A stretch of 52,024 bases of DNA from positions 1 through 52,024 of the forward strand of contig DIWD01000066.1 in the NCBI GenBank assembly GCA_002428405.1. Reading direction: 5' to 3'. A program made the position numbers and the translations under genes. The DNA is from a bacterium UBA6115 (GTDB lineage: Bacteria > Bacillota_A > Clostridia > Christensenellales > Aristaeellaceae). This document shows, in pieces, positions 31,942 to 41,615 of the stretch (the stretch's first letter is position 1; each line of letters starts with the position of its first letter). The notes beneath the pieces are model-generated. The model did not search any database, was not told the DNA's origin, and was given only the letters and a program-made list of their open reading frames with translations.

Positions 31942-32493
31942 ATGGAACTCAAGGGAACCCAGACAGAAAAAAACCTCTGGGAGGCTTTCGCCGGCGAGAG
32001 CAAGGCGCGCAATAAATACGACTATTTCGCATCCGCCGCCAAGAAGGAAGGCTATGAGCAGATTGCCGGTATCTTCCAGGAAACAGCGCTCAACGAGAAA
32101 GAGCACGCCAAGATGTGGCTGAAGGCCCTGGGCGGCTATGAAAAGGGCGATACACCCGGCGACACCCGCAAGAACCTGATCCACGCCGCCGAAGGCGAGC
32201 ATTATGAGTGGACCGAGATGTACAAGGGCTTTGCCGAGACCGCGCGCAAGGAAGGCTTCAAGGAAATCGCCCTTGAGTTTGAGAACGTGGCCAAGGTCGA
32301 AAAGGAACATGAGGCGCGCTACAACCAGCTGGGCAAGCGCCTGGAGGACGACCGGGAGTGGCTGTCCGAGTCCCCCGTCCGCTGGCGGTGCCGCAACTGC
32401 GGTTTCATTTTTGAAGGCAAGCAGCCCCCCAAGATCTGCCCCGCCTGCAAGCATCCGCAGAACTATTTTGAGCGCGCGGCCGAGAACTACTGA
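31942..32493 (+). CDS. rbr: Rubrerythrin
   Basis: 183 residues, a non-haem diiron peroxidase with a rubredoxin domain, reducing hydrogen peroxide in anaerobes. Diiron ligands are in [36 protein letters not shown] and [12 protein letters not shown]; the rubredoxin Cys4 site is CRNCGF and [15 protein letters not shown] lies seven bases before the ATG. It is the second gene on the transcript from 31741. Confidence 0.97.
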   Translation: MELKGTQTEKNLWEAFAGESKARNKYDYFASAAKKEGYEQIAGIFQETALNEKEHAKMWLKALGGYEKGDTPGDTRKNLIHAAEGEHYEWTEMYKGFAETARKEGFKEIALEFENVAKVEKEHEARYNQLGKRLEDDREWLSESPVRWRCRNCGFIFEGKQPPKICPACKHPQNYFERAAENY

Positions 32494-32512
32494 CCTCTCG
32501 GGCATAACATCC

Positions 32513-32536
32513 AAAACGGCCTTCCGGCCGTTTTTT
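32513..32536 (+). terminator. Rubrerythrin terminator
   Basis: A 9-bp perfect stem (AAAACGGCC/GGCCGTTTT) with a TTCC loop and further T residues. Confidence 0.9.
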
Positions 32537-32589
32537 GATGCAATAAAGGTTGCCGACCATTTACCGGCAGCCTATATGCGTCGATGGTA

Positions 32590-33858
32590 CTATGCCTGAA
32601 GAGGGCTCTTTTTTGAACGCGCGACATTGGAGCGCCAGGTGTGCATGACCAGGGCGACGGCGATGACGCCATAGGCGATGAACACGCGGAAAAACTCGCC
32701 GACGTTGGGGTTGCCGAAGAGGGTCTTGCCGGCGTCCTGGGACACCGCGAAGAGGATGTGGAACAGCACGGTGCCCACCAGCGCCTGGGTGTTGGTGGCG
32801 CGGTTGAGCGACGCGCCGCCCACCAGGATGGACGCACCCGCGTACAGGCCCACCATCTCATGGGCGGAATAGGTCTGCAGCGTGCCAAGGTTCTGGATAA
32901 AGATGATCTGGCCCCAGCCGGCCAGGACGGTGGAGATCATGATGGCAATCAGGCGAACGCGGTTGACGTTGATGCCTGACGCGTTGGCAACGGTGCGGCT
33001 CTGCCCGACGGCACGGAACTTCTGCCCCAGGCGGGTGCGCATGATGACGACGTTGAAAGCGCACAGCAGACCCACCAGCAGGAAGGTGACCACCGGCACC
33101 CGGGTGTTGCGGACCATGTTCTTGACCGGCGGCACCAGCAGCACCAGGGCGGACAGGAAGACCGCCAGCCCGCCCAGCAGGATGAAGCGCTTCAGGCTCA
33201 TCTTTTTCATCAGGTACAGCGTCAGGGCGCCCAGCAGGATGATCCCGCTCACCGCGTACAGCGCGGTGGCGAAAGGTAGCTGCCAGAGGTTGTCCATCGC
33301 CATGTACAGCCCGCCGCCCATCAGGTTCAGCGTGTTGGCCACACCGCTGGCGCCCACGATGGTCACCTTGTCCGACAGCGGGATGATGCTGCCGAAGATG
33401 AACAGGAACAGCAGCTGGTAGGCGCCGTTGGCGAAATAACCCAGAATCAGCGAGCCGATGGTCTCCTGCCCCTTCATTTTATTGAGCAGGGAGCCGATGA
33501 GGAAGCCCAGCAGCGCCGCCAGGGGCAGGGTGATGCCCGCGGCGGCCAGCAGCCCCGTGACGCCTTCCAGTTCCCAGTTGATGGCCAGCATCAGCCCCAC
33601 CTGCGCCGCCATGGCGCCGATGGTGATGGCGAAGTTGATGCCCATACCCGCGATGATGGGGATGATGAGCGCGAGCACGATAAACAGGTTGCGCGAGAGC
33701 CGGCCCATCACCTGGGAGAAGATGTCCGATAGCGGACGCCCGGAGAGGATGACAAACGCGACGCTCATCAGCAGGAAGACGTAGGTGACGATGTACTCAC
33801 GCAGGTTGCTGCGGACGGCGGTCATCGTCTTTTCCCGGCGTTTGGACAGCTCAGCCAC
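32590..33858 (-). CDS. ABC transporter permease (BPD/CUT2-like, BmpD/YufQ type)
   Basis: 422-residue membrane protein with about ten hydrophobic segments. Family motifs of the PnrA/BMP and ribose-type importers are present: GMGINFAITIGAMAAQVGLM, GSLILGYFANGAYQ and SAHEMVGLYAGASILVGGASL, also QSRTVANASGINV. Fourth gene of the leftward transport operon. GTG 33858 has GGAGG eight bases upstream and overlaps the other permease by eight bases. Confidence 0.86.
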   Translation of the reverse strand: MAELSKRREKTMTAVRSNLREYIVTYVFLLMSVAFVILSGRPLSDIFSQVMGRLSRNLFIVLALIIPIIAGMGINFAITIGAMAAQVGLMLAINWELEGVTGLLAAAGITLPLAALLGFLIGSLLNKMKGQETIGSLILGYFANGAYQLLFLFIFGSIIPLSDKVTIVGASGVANTLNLMGGGLYMAMDNLWQLPFATALYAVSGIILLGALTLYLMKKMSLKRFILLGGLAVFLSALVLLVPPVKNMVRNTRVPVVTFLLVGLLCAFNVVIMRTRLGQKFRAVGQSRTVANASGINVNRVRLIAIMISTVLAGWGQIIFIQNLGTLQTYSAHEMVGLYAGASILVGGASLNRATNTQALVGTVLFHILFAVSQDAGKTLFGNPNVGEFFRVFIAYGVIAVALVMHTWRSNVARSKKSPLQA

Positions 33859-35749
33859 GGCCTTCACCTCCCGACTGGGTCAGGGCATAGAGGATGATGC
33901 CGTTTGATATCAGGATGCGCATCACTTCGGACAAACCTCCTTCAGGTATGGCGGCATTGGCGACCTGGATGCCAAGCGCCAGCACCCCCTGGAACAGGAA
34001 GGTGCCGATGATGACGTGGGAAACCTTGGCGCGGGTCACCGTCGCGCCGCCGATGAGGATCGCGCTAGCAGCGACGAAGCCCATCTGCTTGGGCCCGTTG
34101 TAGAGCTGCATAAAGCCGAAGGACTGCGAATAGGCGATAATGCCGACCGCGGCGATGACAGTGGAGATGGTGGTGCCGATGATACGCATCCGGTTGACGT
34201 TGACGCCCGCCGCCTCCGCGAAACGCTGGCTGGCGCCCGCGGCGGTCATCGCGTTGCCGGTGCGGCTCCTGGAGAACAGCCATATCAGCCCACAGCACAG
34301 CAGGAAGAAGAGCAAAAGCCCGGTGGGCACATGCACGCCCAGGATGTCAAAAGCCATGAATCTGTCAAGGATCTGGCCGAAGGAGTCGCTCATGTTGTGC
34401 ATCACGCGCAGTCCGGAGCCCAGCACCCAGGTGAGCTTGGGGTTATGGAAAGGCAGCAGCATCCAAGCGATATTGAACAGGGAGACAAAGCTGAATCCCA
34501 CATAGGTGGACACGGTCATCTCGCTGCCTTTGAGGCGGTTCAACAGCTTGCCGTACAGCCAGCCGATCGGCAGGGCCATCAGGATGCCGATGATGACAGA
34601 GAAGAAGAACGCGCCCCAGCCGGCCATGTTCATCTCCAGCGCGATGAGCGTGGAGATCAGGCCGGCGATGATGCCCACCGTCATGCCCATGTTCAGGCTG
34701 ATGCCCGACTGGATGCCCGGCAGCATCGCCAGCGCCAGCACCCCGTACATGCCGGTGCGCCAGAGAACTGTTGAGATCATCCCGGGGACGTTGATGTTGT
34801 ACATCGCCGCCAGCACGCACAGGATGAGGAAGAACAGCGTGATGACCAGCCTTGGCATGCCCAGGCTGCGTTTCAATTGTTTGTAGAAGAACGCGGTCAG
34901 GGCCAGGACGAGCGCGCCGAAGGCCAGAACGATCAGGTTCCCGGCCAGGCGGGCGACTTTCATCCGGTTTGCTTCTGCGCCTTCCAGGATACCTTCCGCG
35001 CCGCGCACGGCATAGTTGTCATATTCCGAGGCAAACTCATTCTCAGCGCCCTTGACGACCGCCAGGATCGGGTCCCTGAGCTCGTCGCGCATCTCGGGGC
35101 GCAGGTCGGGCAGGGCGGTCTCCAGTACGTCGAACATCGCGTTGTATCCAGGCGTCAGGCTTTCCTCCAGCGCGGCCAGTTCAGGCGAAGGGACAAAGCC
35201 GGAATAGTCCACCTTCTCTTCGCCGGTCTGCATCAGGGCTTCCTCGCTCACGCCGCCGGCCTCCTCGCCGGCCACTTCCTCCTGCGCGGCCTTTTGGGCC
35301 TGCAGTTCTTCCTGCTGAGCAAGCCAGACCGCCGCGTAGGCTTCCCTTTCCCTGGTTTCAAGGGCCGCATAGCCGCTCACCGCCTGTTCCAGGAGTTCCA
35401 CCGCAGCACTGAGGTCCATAAGGTCCAGGTTGCTGAAACTGTAGTATTTATCCTCAGCGGCGATTCGGGCGATTTCACCCTGCTCGTCCATGTAGACCGA
35501 GATCTGGTTGCGGCTCAACCCTTTTGCCTGCCCCTCATTCCGGGCGTCCCGCTTGGCTTGCAGCACGATTTCTTCCACGATGGAGCTCGAGGCTGTCCGC
35601 AATACAGCGTAATTGCGCATGCGCAGCAGGCTGTCGGCAGCCCCCCGGCTTCCCCGCGCAGCAAAGCCCCAGATGCCCGCGACGGCCAGCGCCAGCGCCA
35701 GAACGACGAGCACCGCCGAAGCGATCCATTGAGTTCTTGTCCGTTTCAT
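33851..35749 (-). CDS. ABC transporter permease with large extracytoplasmic insertion
   Basis: 632 residues. TM1 at about 9-29; residues 31-265 form a hydrophilic Ala/Glu-rich, largely helical region (for example AALETREREAYAAVWLAQQ) predicted outside the membrane; TM2 at about 267-287; then the conserved permease core (GIQSGISLNMGMTVGIIAG, GASQRFAEAAGVNVNRMRI and GFVAASAILIGGATVTRAK). Permeases of this kind are usually 330-380 residues, so the ectodomain is the unusual part and could contact the binding protein or another envelope component. Coupled to the ATPase gene by ATGA. Confidence 0.85.
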   Translation of the reverse strand: MKRTRTQWIASAVLVVLALALAVAGIWGFAARGSRGAADSLLRMRNYAVLRTASSSIVEEIVLQAKRDARNEGQAKGLSRNQISVYMDEQGEIARIAAEDKYYSFSNLDLMDLSAAVELLEQAVSGYAALETREREAYAAVWLAQQEELQAQKAAQEEVAGEEAGGVSEEALMQTGEEKVDYSGFVPSPELAALEESLTPGYNAMFDVLETALPDLRPEMRDELRDPILAVVKGAENEFASEYDNYAVRGAEGILEGAEANRMKVARLAGNLIVLAFGALVLALTAFFYKQLKRSLGMPRLVITLFFLILCVLAAMYNINVPGMISTVLWRTGMYGVLALAMLPGIQSGISLNMGMTVGIIAGLISTLIALEMNMAGWGAFFFSVIIGILMALPIGWLYGKLLNRLKGSEMTVSTYVGFSFVSLFNIAWMLLPFHNPKLTWVLGSGLRVMHNMSDSFGQILDRFMAFDILGVHVPTGLLLFFLLCCGLIWLFSRSRTGNAMTAAGASQRFAEAAGVNVNRMRIIGTTISTVIAAVGIIAYSQSFGFMQLYNGPKQMGFVAASAILIGGATVTRAKVSHVIIGTFLFQGVLALGIQVANAAIPEGGLSEVMRILISNGIILYALTQSGGEGRG

Positions 35750-37344
35750 CCTGCCTGCGCCTCCCCTGCCTTGATGCCGCTCATCGCCAGGCCAAAATGC
35801 TCGTCCGGGCTGTCCGGCGCCAGGATGTCGACGACCTTGCCCTCCGCAACGATGACGATCCGGTCGCAGATGGAGCGCAGTTCCATCAGTTCGCTGGACA
35901 CCATGACGATGGTCAGCCCCTGCTCCCGGTTCAGGCGGACCAGGGTATCCAGCACCAGCGCCTTGGCGCCGATGTCGATGCCCCGGGTGGGCTCTGACAC
36001 AAAGAGGAATTTGGGGTCCAGCGCCAACGCGCGGGCGATGCACACCTTCTGCTGGTTCCCGCCGGAGAGGGTGCCCGCGGGCTGGGTGGGCGACTGGCAG
36101 CGGATGTCCAGATCATGGATCATCTTCCTGGCGAATTCCCGCACGTGCCGGACAGACTTGATCTTGAAAAAACTGACCCCGGTGAGGAACTGCCCCTTGA
36201 TCTGTATGGCGTTGAACGTGATGTTGTCCTCGATAGCCTCGTCCAGCAGAAGGCCTACACCCCGCCGGTCCTCTGAGACCATGCTCATGCCGTGGCGCAG
36301 GGAGGCTTCCGGGTTGTTCAGCGGCAGCTCTTCATCAAACAGGGCGATGGAGCCGATGGAGGGGTAGAGGCCCATCACGCCGTTGGGCAGCCCCACCTTG
36401 CCCTGGCCAGCCAGGCCGCCGATGCCGATGATCTCGCCTTCCATGACGTCCAGGTCGATGCCACGGACATTTTCACCCGGCATCTTCACGTGCAGCCCGC
36501 GGACCTTCAGCGCCACGCGGCCGGAGAGCGGTTTTGTCCGCTCCGGCGGGCAGATGATGCCCTCGCTGCCGCGGCCGATCATCATGCCGGCCATTTCCAT
36601 CAGCGTCGTGTCCCGGATGGCCTTGCTGCCCACCAGCTTTCCGTCGCGCAGCACGGTCACGGTGTCTGCCGCCTTCATCACCTCTCCTAGGCGGTGGGTG
36701 ATGAAGATGATGGCAATCCCGCTCCTGGCGATGGATCTCATGACAGAGATCAGCTGGTCGGCCTCACTCTCGGTGAGCACCGCTGTCGGCTCGTCAAACA
36801 CCAGCAGCTTGACTCCGGTCTTGTCGATCTCGCGCGCAATCTCGACAAACTGCATATAGCCCACCGGCAGGGTCTTCACCAGGGTGCTCTCGGGGATGGT
36901 AACGCCCACGCTGTCCAGCGCCTTCCGGGCGTCCGCCGCCATGGCGGCGTGGTCCAGCGACTCCAGGTCATTCCCAAGGATACGGCTGATGAGGTTGGGG
37001 CGGCTGATCTCTCGGTTCAGTTTGATGTTTTCCGTCACCGTAAACCCGGGGATGAGCATGAACTCCTGGTGCACCATGCCGATGCCCCGCGCCATCGCCT
37101 CCTGCGGGGAAAGGATGTGCGTCTCCTTTCCGTTCAGGCGGATCTCCCCCTGGAACCCGCCGGTGGAATGGATCACCGGCATCCCAAAGAGGATGTTCAT
37201 CAGCGTGGACTTGCCGGCGCCGTTCTCGCCCAGCAGGGCGTGGATCTCGCCCGGGCGGACCTTCAGCGTCACGTCCCTCAGCACAGCGGTGTCACCGTAG
37301 AGCTTGGAAACGCCGTTCATTTCGAGGATGTATTCCGATGACAA
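35746..37344 (-). CDS. ABC transporter ATP-binding protein, two nucleotide-binding domains
   Basis: 532 residues with two NBDs, as in ribose- and nucleoside-type importers. Domain 1: Walker A GENGAGKST, Walker B LLVFDEPTAVLT; its signature is degenerate (LPVGYMQFVEIA). Domain 2: degenerate Walker A region (GLAGQGKVGL), intact signature LSGGNQQKVCIARAL, Walker B-type FLFVSEPTRGID with Ser before Glu. Asymmetric sites are normal for this family. Start TTG 37344 lies ten bases after AAGGGAG; the next ATG would be at codon 9. Coupled to the downstream permease. Confidence 0.9.
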   Translation of the reverse strand: MSSEYILEMNGVSKLYGDTAVLRDVTLKVRPGEIHALLGENGAGKSTLMNILFGMPVIHSTGGFQGEIRLNGKETHILSPQEAMARGIGMVHQEFMLIPGFTVTENIKLNREISRPNLISRILGNDLESLDHAAMAADARKALDSVGVTIPESTLVKTLPVGYMQFVEIAREIDKTGVKLLVFDEPTAVLTESEADQLISVMRSIARSGIAIIFITHRLGEVMKAADTVTVLRDGKLVGSKAIRDTTLMEMAGMMIGRGSEGIICPPERTKPLSGRVALKVRGLHVKMPGENVRGIDLDVMEGEIIGIGGLAGQGKVGLPNGVMGLYPSIGSIALFDEELPLNNPEASLRHGMSMVSEDRRGVGLLLDEAIEDNITFNAIQIKGQFLTGVSFFKIKSVRHVREFARKMIHDLDIRCQSPTQPAGTLSGGNQQKVCIARALALDPKFLFVSEPTRGIDIGAKALVLDTLVRLNREQGLTIVMVSSELMELRSICDRIVIVAEGKVVDILAPDSPDEHFGLAMSGIKAGEAQAG

Positions 37345-37405
37345 AATTAGGTCGCTCCCTTCCGCAAACCCGCGGCCGGGGAAACGGCCGCGCGCGATTA
37401 AGTGT

Positions 37406-37450
37406 GGACAAGGGGCCTGCCAGCCGGTGAAGGAGGCAGGCCCCTTGTCC
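37406..37450 (-). other. Strong stem-loop between binding-protein and ATPase genes
   Basis: A 16-bp perfect inverted repeat (37406-37421 with 37435-37450, 13-base loop) in the space between the binding-protein stop and the ATPase start. No T-run follows on the minus strand. Such hairpins commonly protect the upstream message or allow partial termination, giving more binding protein than transporter. Confidence 0.7.
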
Positions 37451-37471
37451 TTGAACTATCCTATAAGCTAA

Positions 37472-38728
37472 TTATTTCAGGTAATCCCTGAAGTTCAGGT
37501 TGTCAAACAGGATCATGAAGTAGTTGGTTACTTCCTTGCCGTTGGCGTCGACATAACTGGTGACCGCCGCTTCGGCGCCCGCCGCGTTGGACAGGGCCGC
37601 GACCAGTTTCGCCTTGTCAGCCTTCTCGCCGGTGGCACCGGCTTCGATCCAGGCCTTGGCGTACTCAAAGCCGCCAAGGATCATGCTCATGTTGACGGGA
37701 ACCGCCCAGGTGGACACGCGGTCGACCGCGCCCAGCTCATTGAGCTTTGTGGCCATCTTGGTCAGGTAGGACTCAATGTTGCCGTAGTCTTCCGGCGCGA
37801 CCGCCAGGCCCAGGGAGAATGGGAAGCCGTGGAAGGGGCTGGGGCAGCAGGGCAGCGGATAGTAGGCGTTGGCTTCCTTCAGGACAGCCGCCTGGAGGGG
37901 TTCCTGCATGCCGCAGTTGGTGGTGAAGAAAGCGACCTTCTTGCCGGCGTACTCTTCCATGACCTTGGGCACGTCGGAAAGGATGAAGGTCTGGGAGTTC
38001 GTTAGGCCGCCTTCCCCCAGGGGATCGGGAGCATCGCGGAGAACCAGCTCGATGCCGGCCAGCTCCGCTTCTTCCTTCATGATGTTCAGGCGGGCGATGA
38101 TGGTCTCATAGCCCAGGTGGCGGGCGAAGGAATAGTGGATGAGCACCTCAGCGCCCCATTCCTTTGTGGTCTCGACGATCTGGAAGCCGCCGTTGATCTC
38201 GTCAACGCCCATAACCACGTCAGCGGCGCCGGCGATGTCAGCCGGGTCTTCGGCCGCGACGCCCGCGAGCAGCAGGATGTCCGGGCGGGTTTCACGGATC
38301 TTGGTGAAGGCCGCGGTCGCTCCCTGAACAGCCTGGACCATGATGATGGCCTTGACCTTGGGATCTTCCGCGAACTGGAGCAGCTTGCCAATGGTGGTTT
38401 CCACTTCGGAGGAGAAGTTGTCCGGATAGGTGTCGGTGATCACGACACCGGGGTTCTCGTTCACCAGTTTCTCAGCAGCACGGTACTCTTCCTCGCCCTG
38501 GGAGGTGGTGCCGGTCAGGATAGCAATCTTGTATGGCACTTCAGCTGCCGGAACCTCTGTGGGTGCTTCGGTTGGCGCAGCGGTGGGCGCCTCAGTCGGC
38601 GCTGCGGTTGGCGCAGCCGTCGGTTCGACCGGAGGTTTCTCAGCGGGCTTTGTCAAAAAGTAGATTGCAACTGCCGCAGCAATGACCAGGAGGACGACGA
38701 GAAGGATGGTCCAGTTTTTTTTCGACAT
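37472..38728 (-). CDS. DUF3798 ABC transporter substrate-binding protein, membrane-anchored
   Basis: 418 residues. An N-terminal uncleaved-looking hydrophobic helix (about 6-25, no lipobox cysteine) is followed by a Pro/Thr/Ala/Glu linker of APTEAPT-type repeats (about 30-62) and a DUF3798 binding domain ([47 protein letters not shown]). The ligand is not known; the family is related to periplasmic binding fold 1. It heads the operon with ATPase and two permeases. GGGGGAG lies seven bases before ATG 38728. Confidence 0.85.
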   Translation of the reverse strand: MSKKNWTILLVVLLVIAAAVAIYFLTKPAEKPPVEPTAAPTAAPTEAPTAAPTEAPTEVPAAEVPYKIAILTGTTSQGEEEYRAAEKLVNENPGVVITDTYPDNFSSEVETTIGKLLQFAEDPKVKAIIMVQAVQGATAAFTKIRETRPDILLLAGVAAEDPADIAGAADVVMGVDEINGGFQIVETTKEWGAEVLIHYSFARHLGYETIIARLNIMKEEAELAGIELVLRDAPDPLGEGGLTNSQTFILSDVPKVMEEYAGKKVAFFTTNCGMQEPLQAAVLKEANAYYPLPCCPSPFHGFPFSLGLAVAPEDYGNIESYLTKMATKLNELGAVDRVSTWAVPVNMSMILGGFEYAKAWIEAGATGEKADKAKLVAALSNAAGAEAAVTSYVDANGKEVTNYFMILFDNLNFRDYLK

Positions 38729-38770
38729 TGAGCTACTCCCCCTTGTTTTTCGAATCTGTGTCCAATGAAT

Positions 38771-38798
38771 ATCATACGTATAATTTTGCATATGTCAA
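38771..38798 (-). promoter_or_regulatory. Promoter of the DUF3798 ABC transporter operon
   Basis: Minus strand TTGACA (38798-38793), 16-base spacer, TATGAT (38776-38771). Confidence 0.7.
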
Positions 38799-38887
38799 GC
38801 GAGTCATGCTTCTTTTTTTGGTTTTTTATCTGGATATCCATGCAGAGCGACCCAATACCGCAAAGACGTGCGCCTTGAAACAAACCC

Positions 38888-38915
38888 TTGAAAAAAGCGG
38901 CTGTTGTGATAGAAT
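38888..38915 (+). promoter_or_regulatory. mscL promoter
   Basis: TTGAAA (38888-38893), 16-base spacer, TAGAAT (38910-38915), 35 bases before the mscL start. Confidence 0.55.
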
Positions 38916-38949
38916 CGTGATGTGGAATCAAATGAAGGGAAGGTGGGAT

Positions 38950-39405
38950 ATGAAAAAGTTCGTGAAGGAGTTCAAGGCTTTTGCCCTGAAGGGCAACATG
39001 CTCGACCTGGCGATCGGCGTCATCATCGGCGGGGCCTTCGGCAAGATCGTCGCCAGCCTGGTCAATGACATCTTTATGCCCGTCATCACCCTGCTGACCG
39101 GCGGAAAGAACGTCAGCGGCCTGTTCGTTCAGCTGGCCAAGACAGACGTCGTCTATACCTCCATCGAAGCCGCCAAGGAAGCCGGCGTTTCCACCCTCAA
39201 CTACGGCCTGTTCATCCAGACCTTGATCGACTTCCTGATCATCGCGCTGTTCATCTTCCTGTTCGTCAAGCTCATCAACAACATGCGCAAAAAGGAAGAG
39301 CCGGCCCCCGCCCCCGCGCCGAAGCTGTGCCCCTTCTGCAAACTGCCCGTGAATGATGACGCGACGCGCTGCCCGCACTGCACCAGCGAACTGAAAAAGG
39401 CATAA
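38950..39405 (+). CDS. mscL: Large-conductance mechanosensitive channel MscL with zinc-ribbon tail
   Basis: Opens under membrane tension to release solutes on osmotic downshock. 151 residues: [27 protein letters not shown] (N-terminal helix and TM1), a periplasmic loop, TM2 ([20 protein letters not shown]), then a Pro/Ala linker and a C-terminal CPFCKLPV...CPHC zinc ribbon. The ribbon is an addition compared with E. coli MscL. Start ATG 38950 has GGTGGG upstream. The next gene starts immediately after the stop. Confidence 0.95.
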   Translation: MKKFVKEFKAFALKGNMLDLAIGVIIGGAFGKIVASLVNDIFMPVITLLTGGKNVSGLFVQLAKTDVVYTSIEAAKEAGVSTLNYGLFIQTLIDFLIIALFIFLFVKLINNMRKKEEPAPAPAPKLCPFCKLPVNDDATRCPHCTSELKKA

Positions 39406-40065
39406 ATGCAAGAATACCGATGTTTTTTCTGGGATTTTGACGGCACCCTCTACGACACATATGAAGGCATCGTCCGCGCTGTCAAAAAAGGCATGGACGA
39501 AATGGGGCTAGACCATTCAGGCATCGATATCCTGTCCCTGGCAAAGACGACCCTGCGCCAGGCCTGCGAAACCCTGGCCGGGCATGACCGCGCGGACGAA
39601 CTGCTGAGCCATTATTTTATGCACGCCCAGGACGAAGGGCCGGAAACCATGAAGCCCTTTCCGGGGTGTGAAGAAGCGCTTCGGAGCGTTGTTGAGGCCG
39701 GCGGCGTCAATTACCTGTACACCCACCGCAACAATACCGCGCTGGAAGCGCTGAAAAACGACGGGCTGATCGACCTCTTCCGTGACTTCATCACCTATGA
39801 GGCCGGCTTCCCGGACAAACCCGCGCCGGACGCGCTCAACTGGCTCATCGACCTGCACAGGCTGGAGCGCAGGGAGTGCGTCATGATCGGCGACCGCGTC
39901 ATCGACGCCCAGGCCGGGCGCAACGCGGGCATCGCCTCCGCCTTGTTTGACCCCGACGGTTATTTTTCCGAATCAGACGCTGACTACCGTTTCATGAAAC
40001 TGGAGGACATCCCCCGCAAACTGATGGAGGAGCAGGCGGGACCGAAGGATTCGCAGGACGAATAA
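39406..40065 (+). CDS. HAD-superfamily hydrolase (subfamily IA)
   Basis: 219 residues. HAD motif I is FFWDFDGTLYDTYEG (nucleophile first Asp), motif II NYLYTHRNN, motif III lysine in FPDKPAPDAL and motif IV VMIGDRVIDAQAG. A small-molecule phosphatase such as phosphoglycolate or similar; substrate not determined. It starts on the base after the mscL stop and is therefore co-transcribed. Confidence 0.88.
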   Translation: MQEYRCFFWDFDGTLYDTYEGIVRAVKKGMDEMGLDHSGIDILSLAKTTLRQACETLAGHDRADELLSHYFMHAQDEGPETMKPFPGCEEALRSVVEAGGVNYLYTHRNNTALEALKNDGLIDLFRDFITYEAGFPDKPAPDALNWLIDLHRLERRECVMIGDRVIDAQAGRNAGIASALFDPDGYFSESDADYRFMKLEDIPRKLMEEQAGPKDSQDE

Positions 40066-40159
40066 GCGGAAACTGTCTGTAAAAGGGAGGCGCCTGCCTT
40101 CCTTTTTGTGTTAGAATGGTTCGCATACACGAAATCAAGCATGAATAAGGAGTAATCGC

Positions 40160-41614
40160 ATGGCCTATCCATGGAAAGAACAGCTGGACAAGCTCCGGCG
40201 CCTGGGCGCGGACTACGCCGATGTACGTTATTACCCTCAGGAGGATTCCGCGGCGCTGGTGATGCGCAACGGCAACCTGTTGTCCTTTGAGGCCGGCGGG
40301 CAGCGAGGCTTCGGGGTGCGCGTGCTGGCAAACGGGGCCTGGGGCTTCGCGGCCAGCAGCGACCTTCACACAATCAGCGCCACCTTTGAGCGCGCCCTGG
40401 GCAACGCTCAGGCCGCTGGCCTGCGCCTTCACCGCCCCATCCGCCTGGCGGACAAAACGGTGCACACCGGGCATTTTGCCTCCCCCTGCCGGGTGGACCC
40501 GCTGATGGTCCCTTACGAAGAGCAGGTGGCGTTCCTGCGCCGGATTGACAGCGCGCTTGACCAAAAAGGTGTGGAGCAACGGATGGTCTTCCTGGAGACC
40601 CAGAGCAAGCGCATCGAATACTACGACACCCAGGGGGCGCGCATCGAGAAGGAGATCCGCGAAATCTACCCCTACCTGGACATTCAGGGCCGGGACGCGG
40701 ACGGCGAGGCGCAGTCCCGCCGATTCAGCCCCCCGCGGATGGGGCCTACCCGCGGCTGGGAAATCATGCAGGCGGACTTCTTTGAGTCCCAGGCTGAGCG
40801 CATGGTTCGGGAGCTCAACGAGACCCTGGCGGCGCCCAAGTGCCCCAGCGGCACCCGCAGCGTCATCCTGATGCCGGACATCATGTTCCTGCAGGTGCAT
40901 GAGACCATCGGCCATCCGCTGGAATTGGACCGCATCCTGGGCTATGAGCTGTCCTACGCCGGCGGCTCGTTTGTCAGGCTATCGGACTTCGGCTCCCTGC
41001 GCTACGGCGCGCCCAAGCTCAACGTGCGCGCGGACGCCGTGATGGAGAACTCCCCCGGTTCCTTTGGCTATGATGATGACGGCGTGGAGGCGCAGAATAC
41101 CATGCTCATCCGGGAGGGCGTCCTGGTGGGCGCCATCACCTCCCGCCAGATGGTGACCGAGGCCAATGACAGGATGGGAAAGGACTACTTCAAGGCCTCC
41201 GGCGGCACGGCGCGCGCCACGTCCTTCCGCCGCGCGCCGCTGGAGCGCATGACCAACATCACCGTGGATCCGGGCACGGACGGCAGCCTGGAAGACATCA
41301 TCAGCAAAACGGAAAAGGGCATTGTGCTCTCCGGCGACAAGAGCTGGTCCATTGGCTCAAACCGCGAGCAGTTCCACTTCGCCAACCACTACGGCTACCT
41401 GGTGGAGGACGGCCGGAAGAAGGGCGTGGTCCGTTCCTGCGCCTACTCCGGGGAGACGCTGCCGTTTTACAACAGCCTGAGCATGGTAGGAGACGAGAGC
41501 ACATGGCAGGTGGAATTCGTGCCCAACTGCGGCAAGGGAATGCCCTCTCAGGTGATGCAGCTGGGCCACGGCGTGCCGGTATGCCGCTTTGACAATGTGA
41601 AAGTGGGTGAGTGA
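40160..41614 (+). CDS. tldD: Metalloprotease TldD
   Basis: 484 residues. TldD carries the active-site metal motif HETIGHPLELDR (HExxxH) at about 249-254, after the conserved GTRSVILMPDIMFLQVHE. With TldE it forms a heterodimeric peptidase that degrades unfolded peptides and matures some ribosomal peptides. AAGGAG lies nine bases before the ATG. The tldE start follows by one base, so the two subunits are co-translated. No precursor-peptide gene was seen nearby. Confidence 0.95.
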   Translation: MAYPWKEQLDKLRRLGADYADVRYYPQEDSAALVMRNGNLLSFEAGGQRGFGVRVLANGAWGFAASSDLHTISATFERALGNAQAAGLRLHRPIRLADKTVHTGHFASPCRVDPLMVPYEEQVAFLRRIDSALDQKGVEQRMVFLETQSKRIEYYDTQGARIEKEIREIYPYLDIQGRDADGEAQSRRFSPPRMGPTRGWEIMQADFFESQAERMVRELNETLAAPKCPSGTRSVILMPDIMFLQVHETIGHPLELDRILGYELSYAGGSFVRLSDFGSLRYGAPKLNVRADAVMENSPGSFGYDDDGVEAQNTMLIREGVLVGAITSRQMVTEANDRMGKDYFKASGGTARATSFRRAPLERMTNITVDPGTDGSLEDIISKTEKGIVLSGDKSWSIGSNREQFHFANHYGYLVEDGRKKGVVRSCAYSGETLPFYNSLSMVGDESTWQVEFVPNCGKGMPSQVMQLGHGVPVCRFDNVKVGE

Positions 41615-41615
41615 G

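Noticed and set aside
34877..36367. 496-codon open frame on plus opposite the permease and ATPase genes
   Set aside because: Spans two real genes on the other strand with ABC motifs; composition is that of a shadow frame.
38530..38645. Minisatellite or CRISPR-like repeat
   Set aside because: The repetitive bases encode the Pro/Thr/Ala/Glu linker of the DUF3798 protein; units are short codon repeats without spacers.
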